This document shows positions 6,825-13,989 of a stretch of 64,000 nt of DNA, piece after piece. The notes under the pieces are model-generated. The model ran no database searches. It saw nothing but the letters and a program-made list of their open reading frames with translations, and was not told the origin of the DNA. The translations under genes were made by a program, and so were the position numbers. Every line of letters begins with the position of its first letter. The first letter of the stretch is position 1. The DNA is from Clostridiales bacterium Firm_14 (GTDB lineage Bacteria; Bacillota; Clostridia; Saccharofermentanales; Saccharofermentanaceae), in contig LVAT01000017.1 in NCBI GenBank assembly GCA_001604135.1, forward strand, positions 1-64,000, in the 5' to 3' direction.

Positions 6825-8068
6825 CAGAATTCGTCCTCCGGATGGAATGGATCCATTACTATCTTAGCAGCTTTATTCTCTTTTGACGCGGATTCCGCTT
6901 CGGCGGCACTCTTTATCACGCTCGTTCCGTAGCGCCTGTTAATGTCATCGATCGCTTTATTGAGCTTCTCATCGCGTTCGCTCTTTTTGGCTTCTGTGAA
7001 GAGTGATAACTGCTCGCCGCAGTCCGGCCTTACGAGCTTGGTGCATCTTACACCGATGCTCCTGACGCCTTTGTTCCAGTCGTAAGAACCCTTGAAAAGG
7101 TCTCTCGCGGCTTTGTAAATGTCTTTCGCATCATCGGTCGCCCTATATAAGATCCCCTGCTTTTCATAGATACCGAGATCCCTGTCCCTTACGGTTATCT
7201 GGACGACGGTACCCTTCAGACCGTGTTTGCGAAGTCTCTCGGCAACGCTCTCGGAAAGCATGTGGAGAGTCCTCTCGATCTGCCTGTCAGATGTCATGTC
7301 CTCTGCTGTCGTGGTGGAATTCCCTACTGATTTGGGAATGCGCTTATAACCGGACACCGCTACCGGTGCATCGTCCAATCCGTTTGCATATTCCCACAAA
7401 GCCACGCCGGCCTTCCCCAGGTAACGGCTTATGAATTCGCCGTCAGTCTTCGCGAGGTCGCCTATGGTCTTCACGTTGATCTTGGAGAGCTTGTCTGTTG
7501 TGTGACGTCCTACGAAAAGAAGGTCTGATACCGGCATTGGCCAGATCTTCTCCTGCCAGTTCGCATCGGTAAAGACCGTCGTCGCATCAGGCTTCTTATA
7601 GTCGCTTCCGAGCTTTGCAAAGACCTTGTTAAAGCTAATGCCGACAGAACAAGTGAGCTTGAACTCGTCCTTAACGCGGTTCCTTATCTCAAGAGCGATC
7701 TGTTCTGCCTCATCGTAATCCGCGGCGATGCCGGTCATGTCGAGCCAGCACTCATCAAGGCCGAACGGCTCGACCTTGTCCGTATATTCCGAATACATCT
7801 CGCGGAGCTTCTTGGAATAGAATTCGTATTTCTCATGATGCGCATCGACGAGCACCAGATCAGGACATTTTGCCTTAGCCTGCCAGATGGCTTCGGCGGT
7901 CTTGATGCCGTATTTCTTGGCAGGTTCGTTCTTGGCAAGGATTATTCCGTGCCTGACCTTCGCATCGCCCGCAACGGCCATCGGAACGTTCCTGAGCTCC
8001 GGTCTGGAGATCATCTCGACTGATGCGAAATAGCAGTTCTGATCAATGTGAAAAATGATACGTTTCAT
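6824..8068 (-). CDS. dinB: Y-family DNA polymerase (DinB/Pol IV type)
   Basis: A 414-residue translesion polymerase. FHIDQNCYFASVEM at the N-terminus gives the first metal-binding Asp, and PFGLDECWLDMTG supplies the catalytic Asp-Glu pair near residue 105. CSVGISFNKVFAKLGSDYKKPDA is the family fingers/palm motif, followed by helix-hairpin-helix and little-finger regions. It bypasses damaged template with low fidelity. It heads a minus-strand operon, and a near-perfect Firmicute LexA box lies 23 bases before the ATG, so SOS control is likely. No obvious Shine-Dalgarno sequence precedes the ATG. The C-terminus lacks a clear beta-clamp peptide that I can point to. Confidence 0.9.
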   Translation of the reverse strand: MKRIIFHIDQNCYFASVEMISRPELRNVPMAVAGDAKVRHGIILAKNEPAKKYGIKTAEAIWQAKAKCPDLVLVDAHHEKYEFYSKKLREMYSEYTDKVEPFGLDECWLDMTGIAADYDEAEQIALEIRNRVKDEFKLTCSVGISFNKVFAKLGSDYKKPDATTVFTDANWQEKIWPMPVSDLLFVGRHTTDKLSKINVKTIGDLAKTDGEFISRYLGKAGVALWEYANGLDDAPVAVSGYKRIPKSVGNSTTTAEDMTSDRQIERTLHMLSESVAERLRKHGLKGTVVQITVRDRDLGIYEKQGILYRATDDAKDIYKAARDLFKGSYDWNKGVRSIGVRCTKLVRPDCGEQLSLFTEAKKSERDEKLNKAIDDINRRYGTSVIKSAAEAESASKENKAAKIVMDPFHPEDEF

Positions 8069-8090
8069 GGCATTTATGGTACCACAAACC

Positions 8091-8102
8091 GAACATATTT
8101 TC
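8091..8102. promoter_or_regulatory. Near-consensus LexA (SOS) box in front of dinB
   Basis: GAACATATTTTC differs at one position from the Gram-positive LexA/DinR operator GAACATATGTTC, and is preceded by C as in the longer consensus. It lies 23 bases upstream of dinB, the position expected for a promoter-blocking site. It could also affect the divergent two-component system, but that is about 200 bases away. Confidence 0.62.
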
Positions 8103-8216
8103 TATATTCTGCGCACTTGCACTTAAAATTGTCAAATATTATCTGTAACTTATTGCAATTGACTATATAAAATCACTTTGACGTGTTGTATACTATACTA
8201 GTGAAAAATCAAAAAA

Positions 8217-8269
8217 TCACAATTATGTAAAACAGCAATCCGGTGTCTCGCTATTGCAGATAATTGTGA
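8217..8269 (+). promoter_or_regulatory. Long dyad / stem-loop in the leader of the two-component operon
   Basis: TCACAATTAT (8217-8226) and ATAATTGTGA (8260-8269) are perfect inverted repeats; inside them GCAAT (8235-8239) pairs with ATTGC (8253-8257). A duplicated TATACT at 8189-8199 just upstream could supply a -10 box, though no well-spaced -35 was found. The element may be an RNA leader structure or a DNA operator for the encoded response regulator (autoregulation). The RBS GGGGAGG follows 30 bases later. Confidence 0.6.
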
Positions 8270-8309
8270 TCAGAAGAAGGAAAAAATAATAACTGGGGAG
8301 GATTTTTTA

Positions 8310-9020
8310 ATGGCAAAGCAAAAAGTATTCCTTGTAGATGACGACAGCGACATCTTAGTCCTTAACCGTGATTTCCTCGAGAGCGAAGGATATGATGTAG
8401 TAACGGCAACTTCCTGTGCTGAAGCACTCGAGAAGATCAAGCTTCACAGTTTCTCATGCATCGTGCTGGATGTAATGCTTCCTGACGGAAGCGCTTTTGA
8501 TCTCGCACCCAAGATCAAAGAGTACACAGACTGTCCTATCATCTTCCTTACTGCAAAGGATCAGCAGGAAGACGTTATCAACGGATTTAAGGTCGGCGCT
8601 GATGACTACATCACAAAGCCTTATTCCCTTCCTGAGTTGAGCCTCAGAATCAACGTTCATATTAAGCGTAACATGAAGAGCGAGGGTTTCCTTGTAGAGT
8701 ATCCGCCGCTCCGCATCAACATCAAGACACGTGAGGTTACTCTTAAGGAGAAGCCTTTACATCTTACAAACCGTGAGTTCGATATTCTTTGCCTCCTGGC
8801 TGAGACACCTAACGTTATCGTTCCTTTCACAAGGATCTATTCCCACGTTTGGGGTGACGATTCTCCGTGCGATAACCACCTCGTAATGGTTAACATCTCT
8901 TACCTCAGAAAGAAGATGGAGAAGATCGCACCCGAGATCACATTTGTTAAGACCGAGTGGGGTATCGGATATTCCTTCGCTTATCCGCCGGTTAAGAACA
9001 GCATGAACACTCAGTTCTGA
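8310..9020 (+). CDS. OmpR/PhoB-family response regulator
   Basis: A 236-residue two-domain regulator. The receiver domain (1 to about 120) has the acidic pocket DDD at 10-12, phospho-acceptor Asp54 in LDVMLPDG, Thr in FLTAK and Lys in DYITKPYS. The C-terminal winged helix (about 130-225) shows LTNREFDILCLLAE, HVWGDD and HLVMVNISYLRKKM, then GIGYSF. It receives phosphate from the kinase encoded 77 bases downstream and would act as a DNA-binding transcription factor. GGGGAGG precedes the ATG. The target is unknown; the dyad upstream is a candidate autoregulatory site. Confidence 0.93.
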   Translation: MAKQKVFLVDDDSDILVLNRDFLESEGYDVVTATSCAEALEKIKLHSFSCIVLDVMLPDGSAFDLAPKIKEYTDCPIIFLTAKDQQEDVINGFKVGADDYITKPYSLPELSLRINVHIKRNMKSEGFLVEYPPLRINIKTREVTLKEKPLHLTNREFDILCLLAETPNVIVPFTRIYSHVWGDDSPCDNHLVMVNISYLRKKMEKIAPEITFVKTEWGIGYSFAYPPVKNSMNTQF

Positions 9021-9097
9021 TTTTATTAAAAACTATTAATTGAATGCGGGGCTTAAACAGTCCCGCTTCATCATTTTTCGGGATACAAGAATAGCAA

Positions 9098-11356
9098 ATG
9101 GCACAGTATAAGCACAGCAGATTGGGAAGCCTCAGATTTCCGGGTTCTGATTCGCACAACAGGACCTTCAGCGGTACCATGCTGGCCTTTGTTTTCGCGC
9201 TGCTCTTAGTACTTGTCATCGCAGGAATAATCAGCATCGGGATCACCTTCACTACCGATTCCGTACCCGTATATAACGAAGACAGGGGAACGCTCATATT
9301 AAGCGACACTCTTGCCTTGGACGGTCCTTACAGCAGCCACGTAACAGGCGGCTGGACATTCGTTCCGAACGTTACTCCCGAGACCGCCAAGACAAGTCTC
9401 ACAAACGCGCTTAATACCAGTCACGAAGGTCCCAATTACTGGATTTCTTCTGTGCTGACAAATCACAAGCCTTATGCGGAGACCGTCGGCATCCGCGATA
9501 CATGGAAGGGCTGGTACGACTATAATTCCACCGCACAATGGTTCAACACAAAGAACGTACCCGATAGCCAGCACTTCATGATAGATGGCAGAGAGTGTGT
9601 AAGCGCGGCTTATGTCGGACATTTCGAGTGCAGCAAAGACATCAGCTCATTATCGCTGACATTCCATAAATTCAACGGAACCGCATGGATCTACTGCAAC
9701 GGCGAATTCGTCCAGAAGATAGGCGACAGGACTCCCGTGTTCAACCTCAAGGCATTCGCAGATTACTGCACGCTCTTACCGGAGGACGGCAAGCTGGATC
9801 TTGTTATCGTGATAACATGCACACCACAGGTATCCAATCCCGGCCTTCTCTCAGAGCCCATCATTGAGACCCGGGTCGCCAACGACGTCCGCACCGTAAT
9901 TACGGCAGGCCATTTTGCCATCGTTACGCTGCTTCTCTTTGTAGCTATCGGCGTAGGTTCCAACATCATCCTCGGAGCTCTCAGGAACAAGAAACTCTTC
10001 TTCGCCTTCTTTGTCAGCTTCATGGCGATCCTGTTCTACTATCTTGATGACTGCCGCTTTATCTCCGTGGACAGCCACATAAGAGCCGACATCAGATTCG
10101 TTCTTCTGGTAGTAGCCTCATCAGCTGCCTTCGTAGAGAATACACAGTTCTTCTACGGATCAAAACCGCAGAAAAAATTCTGGATGCTTAATAAAGTTCA
10201 TCACATCGTTGTTGCTGTCGGCATATCGCTTCTTATCGCCTACTTCATCTGTGATATCGGCTTCGGAAAGCTCGCTCCCGAATTCGTGGCACTGCTTTAC
10301 TGTGTAGCAACAGTACTCCTCTCGATCTTCATCAACCTGTTCTTCTACAACAAGGAAAACCAGAGGATACTTCTCTGGGCACTGATGTTCAGTCTCATGT
10401 TCTTTATCCTCTATCTCTCGATCCTCCTGGACAGCATGATCGTCTATACGATCCCGACATACAGTATGATCTTCGTAGTCTTCACGTTCATAGCGGAGAT
10501 CTCACTGGTATCGTCCTACATTACCCAGCAGCGTGAACTCTCGAGGAGCGCCGCAGTATTAAAGCGTCAGGTAAGAGAAAAGACTGTATTCATCTCCGAG
10601 ATCAACCGCGACCTCGTGCTTACGAATAAGCGCCTTTTGGAGGGTGAGGCAGCCAGAAAGAACGTATTGAGCAACGTGTCACACGACTTAAGGACGCCTA
10701 TTACCGCCATCAGAGGTTACGCCGAACTCATGCTCTCGGCACAGGACAACTTAAGTCTCGAGCAGCGCAATTCTTACTTAAGCAATATCGTAAGAAGATC
10801 TGAACAGATGGAGAGGATCGTAGCAGACATCATGGAGCTCACCAGAATGGAATCCTCCGACTCCGATTTCCACTTCACTTCAGTATCCATATCCGAGATG
10901 CTCGACGAGTTGGTGGTAATGTATTCGATGGATCTCGAAGATACGGAAAAGCACCTGTCATTAGAGATACCTCCGATGGATTCCCTCATCGTAAAGGCAG
11001 ACCCCGCAAAGTTCTCGCGCATTTTCGAGAATCTCATCTCAAATGCGATCAACTATACAGGACCTCAGGCAGAGATCAAAATAAAGGCTTGGAGAACCGG
11101 AGACCTCTCCCACATATCCACGCAGAAGATCCATGTATCGGTAGAAGACAACGGTATCGGAATTCCGGAACAGGATATCCCCAGGATCTTCGACCGTTTC
11201 TACAGAGCGCATAACTCCGGCGTCAACATCAAGGGAACCGGCTTAGGCCTTGCAATCGTTAAGCTCATCTGCGACAAGCACGACGCAGAGATAAAGGTTA
11301 CGAGCAAACTCGGTGAAGGCACGACCTTCGAGATAATAATCAACGCTTCTTATTGA
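9098..11356 (+). CDS. Membrane sensor histidine kinase with extracellular domain and multi-TM region (7TMR-DISM-like)
   Basis: A 752-residue kinase. One TM helix (about 28-50) precedes an extracellular beta-rich domain (about 55-270) resembling DISMED2-type ligand domains (WIYCNGEFVQKIG). About seven TM helices follow (about 273-480), then a short coiled coil and the kinase core: H-box SHDLRTP with His529, N-box NAINYTG, G1 VEDNGIGIP, F-box FDRFYRAH and G2 GTGLGLAIVK. It should autophosphorylate and pass phosphate to the response regulator upstream. The ligand is unknown; a carbohydrate is typical for related N-terminal domains, which is inference only. The RBS is weak, and a GC hairpin (GCGGG/CCCGC, about 9045-9072) between the two genes might tune kinase expression. 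Confidence 0.88.
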   Translation: MAQYKHSRLGSLRFPGSDSHNRTFSGTMLAFVFALLLVLVIAGIISIGITFTTDSVPVYNEDRGTLILSDTLALDGPYSSHVTGGWTFVPNVTPETAKTSLTNALNTSHEGPNYWISSVLTNHKPYAETVGIRDTWKGWYDYNSTAQWFNTKNVPDSQHFMIDGRECVSAAYVGHFECSKDISSLSLTFHKFNGTAWIYCNGEFVQKIGDRTPVFNLKAFADYCTLLPEDGKLDLVIVITCTPQVSNPGLLSEPIIETRVANDVRTVITAGHFAIVTLLLFVAIGVGSNIILGALRNKKLFFAFFVSFMAILFYYLDDCRFISVDSHIRADIRFVLLVVASSAAFVENTQFFYGSKPQKKFWMLNKVHHIVVAVGISLLIAYFICDIGFGKLAPEFVALLYCVATVLLSIFINLFFYNKENQRILLWALMFSLMFFILYLSILLDSMIVYTIPTYSMIFVVFTFIAEISLVSSYITQQRELSRSAAVLKRQVREKTVFISEINRDLVLTNKRLLEGEAARKNVLSNVSHDLRTPITAIRGYAELMLSAQDNLSLEQRNSYLSNIVRRSEQMERIVADIMELTRMESSDSDFHFTSVSISEMLDELVVMYSMDLEDTEKHLSLEIPPMDSLIVKADPAKFSRIFENLISNAINYTGPQAEIKIKAWRTGDLSHISTQKIHVSVEDNGIGIPEQDIPRIFDRFYRAHNSGVNIKGTGLGLAIVKLICDKHDAEIKVTSKLGEGTTFEIIINASY

Positions 11357-11387
11357 TAGCAACCGGCATCTCTTATTCAGGCAAAAC

Positions 11388-11414
11388 AAAAGGCATCTCA
11401 GACGAGATGCCTTC
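11388..11414 (-). terminator. Bidirectional terminator between the kinase and the DUF1858 gene
   Basis: AAGGCATCTC-AGAC-GAGATGCCTT is a perfect 10-bp stem. On the minus strand it continues TTTTGTTTTG, a good tail for the DUF1858 gene; on the plus strand the tail is CGTTATCTT, weaker but able to serve the kinase gene. Confidence 0.75.
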
Positions 11415-11440
11415 GTTATCTTAGCGTTGAACCGGAAATA

Positions 11441-11644
11441 TCAGCCCTTGGACTGGAAGTAGTTGTTGATCTCTTCTACGAGAGCATCGCAATCCATACC
11501 GTGAACCATGCAAGCTTCTTCGATTGTCTCGCCTGAAGCAAGTGCACAGCCGAGGCAGTGAAGGCCGGAAGCCATAAGGATAGGCGCAATGCCTTCATCC
11601 TGCATTACTACATCTCCGATAATTGTATCTTTAGTAACTATCAT
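11441..11644 (-). CDS. DUF1858-family small protein with redox CxxC
   Basis: A 67-residue protein beginning MIVTKDTIIGDVV, with HCLGCALASGETIEEAC in the middle; this is the DUF1858 / hybrid-cluster-associated disulfide domain pattern. CLGC is the probable redox pair, with two more cysteines. The start is placed at 11644, not the track's 11713, because GGAGG lies eight bases upstream and the family starts here. The gene stands alone, with its own terminator. The family is linked with iron-sulfur or redox proteins in anaerobes, but the partner here is not known. Confidence 0.85.
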   Translation of the reverse strand: MIVTKDTIIGDVVMQDEGIAPILMASGLHCLGCALASGETIEEACMVHGMDCDALVEEINNYFQSKG

Positions 11645-11841
11645 ATATATATCCTCCGATTGGTTTTTTGCACCACAATCATACACTATCAGTTCAAATA
11701 AATCTTGTATCAAAACGACATTAATTAATAATTGCCATCATATTCATTTAGTCAGTCCGGTTAATGCCGGTAAGCCTGTCATTCAATTCCTTTGATAGCC
11801 AAAATTATTCAAACATTTTTGTTATTTTTGTTTAAAAACTA

Positions 11842-11870
11842 TTGACATCTTTTTTACTTAAATCAATAAT
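11842..11870 (+). promoter_or_regulatory. SigA-type promoter of the HU gene
   Basis: TTGACA at 11842-11847 is followed after 17 bases by AATAAT at 11865-11870. The region around it is very AT-rich, as in strong promoters. TACTATAAAAT a few bases later could be an alternative -10. Confidence 0.75.
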
Positions 11871-11922
11871 GAAATTACTATAAAATTAAGCCTTTTCAGC
11901 GGCTAATACAGGAGGAAACCAC

Positions 11923-12216
11923 ATGAACAAGTCACAGCTTATTGACAAGATTGCAAAAGATGCAGGCCTCAGCAAGAAAGATGCAGAAGCAGCTCTCAAG
12001 GCTACCCTCGGTGCTATTGAAGGTGCTCTCGTAAAGAATGACAAGGTTGTTCTCGTAGGCTTCGGTACATTCAAGACAAAGAAGCTCGCTGCAAGAAGCG
12101 GCCGCAACCCTGCTACAGGCGACAAGATTAAGATCGCTGCATCTACTGTTCCTACATTCAAGGCAGGAAAGTCACTCAAGGATAAGGTTAACGCTAAGAA
12201 GGGTAAGAAGAAGTAA
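11923..12216 (+). CDS. hup: HU-family nucleoid DNA-binding protein
   Basis: A 97-residue histone-like protein: [25 protein letters not shown] forms the helical dimer core, [22 protein letters not shown] is the conserved DNA-binding arm with the intercalating-Pro RNP motif, and it ends in a Lys-rich tail (AKKGKKK) slightly longer than usual. It binds and bends DNA as a homodimer in the nucleoid. A strong promoter and AGGAGG RBS suggest high expression, and a terminator follows directly, so it is monocistronic. Confidence 0.96.
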   Translation: MNKSQLIDKIAKDAGLSKKDAEAALKATLGAIEGALVKNDKVVLVGFGTFKTKKLAARSGRNPATGDKIKIAASTVPTFKAGKSLKDKVNAKKGKKK

Positions 12217-12238
12217 TTCTTATATAAACTTAGTTTCC

Positions 12239-12270
12239 GAAGGCTCCGTTTCCACGGAGCCTTTTTTATT
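12239..12270 (+). terminator. Intrinsic terminator of the HU gene
   Basis: AAGGCTCCGT-TTCC-ACGGAGCC stem followed by TTTTTTATT. It ends where the convergent Spo0A-C-like gene stops. Confidence 0.9.
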
Positions 12271-12805
12271 CCAAAGGATCCCTGTAGCCTAATCTTCTCT
12301 CTATCCTTGTTCCCATGCATCGCAGAGCTGACCTGCTTCTCATGTCCTTAAGCGCGCTCTTTGATATCGAATACCTGACATCCCTTTCGCATTGTTCGAT
12401 CGAAAGGCCGTATTCCTTCCCGGTATCGCAGTATATGGATTTCATGGTCGTCGGCAGCGGAATGCCCTTGATATATGAATCGAAAAGGACCCTGTACAGC
12501 AATACCGTGCCGATCAGCGACATGTCGAATCCGTACTCTCTTAAGACGGACTTAACACACATGTCTATATATGCTTCTTCCTTACCCTGTGCAGTCTTCT
12601 TGTTGGGGCTTAATGATGTCACCTTGCCGGCAGCCTCTTTCCTGTTGCGGCGGCCGTCGACTATGTAATGCATTATTCCCTGCTCATCTTCGACAGAAAT
12701 AAAACCGTTATCGTTCAGCAGCGAATTGATGTTCTCCAAAAGGCTCAAGTCGCTGCATACGACAGACATCTCCACCTTGCCTCTTCTGATAGCCGTGTTC
12801 TCCAT
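12266..12805 (-). CDS. Orphan protein with Spo0A C-terminal-like DNA-binding domain
   Basis: A 179-residue protein without a receiver domain. The first about 70 residues are unassigned (VEMSVVCSDLSLLENINSLL, GIMHYIVDGRRNRKE). The rest (about 75-165) follows the helix pattern of Spo0A_C: YGFDMSLIGTVLLYRVLFDSYI, TMKSIYCDTGKEYGLS and CERDVRYSISKSA, corresponding to the Spo0A ...YLREAI..., LYPxIAxKY and VERAIRHAI. It is probably a DNA-binding regulator that is not controlled by phosphorylation of its own receiver. RBS AGGAGG is 9 bases before the ATG. The canonical HTH is only moderately conserved, and 0A boxes were not found around it. Confidence 0.65.
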   Translation of the reverse strand: MENTAIRRGKVEMSVVCSDLSLLENINSLLNDNGFISVEDEQGIMHYIVDGRRNRKEAAGKVTSLSPNKKTAQGKEEAYIDMCVKSVLREYGFDMSLIGTVLLYRVLFDSYIKGIPLPTTMKSIYCDTGKEYGLSIEQCERDVRYSISKSALKDMRSRSALRCMGTRIERRLGYRDPLE

Positions 12806-12915
12806 GGTCGTCTACCTCCTTGGTGTTTTAATGAGAGTTTACGACCTGAAAATGCGCTTGTGGGGGTAAGTTGTTCCAAAATGAAAAAAACGGCCTCAAA
12901 ATGAGACTTTTTGGC

Positions 12916-12941
12916 AAAAATTGAGACTAGTCTCAATTTTT
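12916..12941. repeat. 26-bp perfect palindrome, operator or terminator
   Basis: AAAAATTGAGACT and AGTCTCAATTTTT are exact reverse complements with no spacer. It overlaps the stop of the two-TM gene upstream and lies about 110 bases in front of the Spo0A-C-like gene. On the minus strand it ends in TTTTT, so it could be the terminator of the upstream gene. Two more half-site-like copies follow toward the regulator gene (AGTCTCATTTTGA near 12898-12909, ACTCTCATTAAAA near 12828-12840), which favours a regulator-binding role. Confidence 0.6.
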
Positions 12942-13375
12942 CAATTATCTTTTGAAGTGTTTGCGGGGTCGTTCTGGTCAGATTCTTCAGCTCTTGTTAC
13001 CTCAACGGTAAACGAAGAATATGGCGTGGACTTAACTCTTACGTTATCGCCCTCGACCAATTTGTTGTGTATAGGATTCAGATAGTAGTGCTGCCCGTTG
13101 ACGACGAAGTAATTCTTCATGAAGCCTATCTTCTCAACAGTACCGGAGTTGTAGTAGTAAGTGCCGTTGATGAGACTGTTGATATCCATAAGCCTCGGAG
13201 CCGTATAGAAAACGATGTAAAGGACGGAAGCGAGAGCGAAGATGATCGGGAAGAAATAGAAAATGACATGCTTAGTCTTTTTGGTCTTATTGCGGCTTGC
13301 GGCAACACAGGTAAGAACGACAAAGATTCCCGTAATTACCAGATGCATAGCCAGATTAGCAATAAAATAACGCAT
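12941..13375 (-). CDS. Membrane protein with two TM helices and an exposed C-terminal beta domain, unknown function
   Basis: A 144-residue protein. Two hydrophobic helices (about residues 5-26 and 36-58, the second FYFFPIIFALASVLYIVFYT) are followed by a beta-rich, SH3/OB-like stretch (GTVEKIGFMKNYFVVNGQHYYLNPIHNKLVEGDNVRVKST) and an acidic disordered tail. It resembles small DUF3592-like wall-facing proteins but I cannot assign a family. It lies nine bases after the formyl-THF cyclo-ligase gene, so it is probably co-transcribed with it and ligA. Confidence 0.6.
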   Translation of the reverse strand: MRYFIANLAMHLVITGIFVVLTCVAASRNKTKKTKHVIFYFFPIIFALASVLYIVFYTAPRLMDINSLINGTYYYNSGTVEKIGFMKNYFVVNGQHYYLNPIHNKLVEGDNVRVKSTPYSSFTVEVTRAEESDQNDPANTSKDN

Positions 13376-13384
13376 GCTTATTTT

Positions 13385-13984
13385 TTACTCCGCATATTCT
13401 TCTTCAGGTATCACCGCTATGAAATCAGCGCTGATATCGTGTCCGTCAGACGGTACGTCAGAACATATCTGGAATTCATAGCAGATGCCGAGCAGATATG
13501 GTCCCTTAGAGCCTAAGCCTCCGATAAAGCGGTCGTAATAACCGCCGCCGGCACCAAGCCTCGTACCTTCTTCATTATATGCAAGTGCCGGGAGCACTAC
13601 AACATCAATATCTTTGGGGTCTACAGGAGCCTTAGCTGCAGCAGGTTCTTTTATGCCAAGTGAAGATACTTCGAACTCCGAATCATCCAGGCTTTGGCAG
13701 TCACAGAAGACCATCCCGTCATCACTTATCCTTGGGAAACAGCAGTTGATGCCCTTAGACATGAAGAAACGCGCAAGCGAATCCACCGGAACCTCTCCGT
13801 CAAATGCTCTGTAGAGCGCGATCCTCTTTGCATTCTTAATCGTCTTTACGAGCTCTGCATCGCCTATCGCGCTGATGAATTCAGGAAGGCTCTTATCTAT
13901 TGCAGATAAAGTCTTTGAAGACAGTTCGCGTCTTCTTCTCTTTATCTCTTTTCTGATCTTCTTTTTCTCTTCATCGATATTCAT
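13385..13984 (-). CDS. 5-formyltetrahydrofolate cyclo-ligase
   Basis: A 199-residue enzyme that converts 5-formyl-THF to 5,10-methenyl-THF using ATP, returning a dead-end folate to the one-carbon pool. The conserved C-terminal signature RLGAGGGYYDRF is present, and the basic N-terminal helix KKKIRKEIKRRRREL is typical of the family; KRIALYRAFDGEVPV is the substrate strand. It starts five bases after the ligA stop, with AAGGG from the ligA end as RBS, so it is in the ligA operon. Confidence 0.9.
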   Translation of the reverse strand: MNIDEEKKKIRKEIKRRRRELSSKTLSAIDKSLPEFISAIGDAELVKTIKNAKRIALYRAFDGEVPVDSLARFFMSKGINCCFPRISDDGMVFCDCQSLDDSEFEVSSLGIKEPAAAKAPVDPKDIDVVVLPALAYNEEGTRLGAGGGYYDRFIGGLGSKGPYLLGICYEFQICSDVPSDGHDISADFIAVIPEEEYAE

Positions 13985-13989
13985 ATGAC

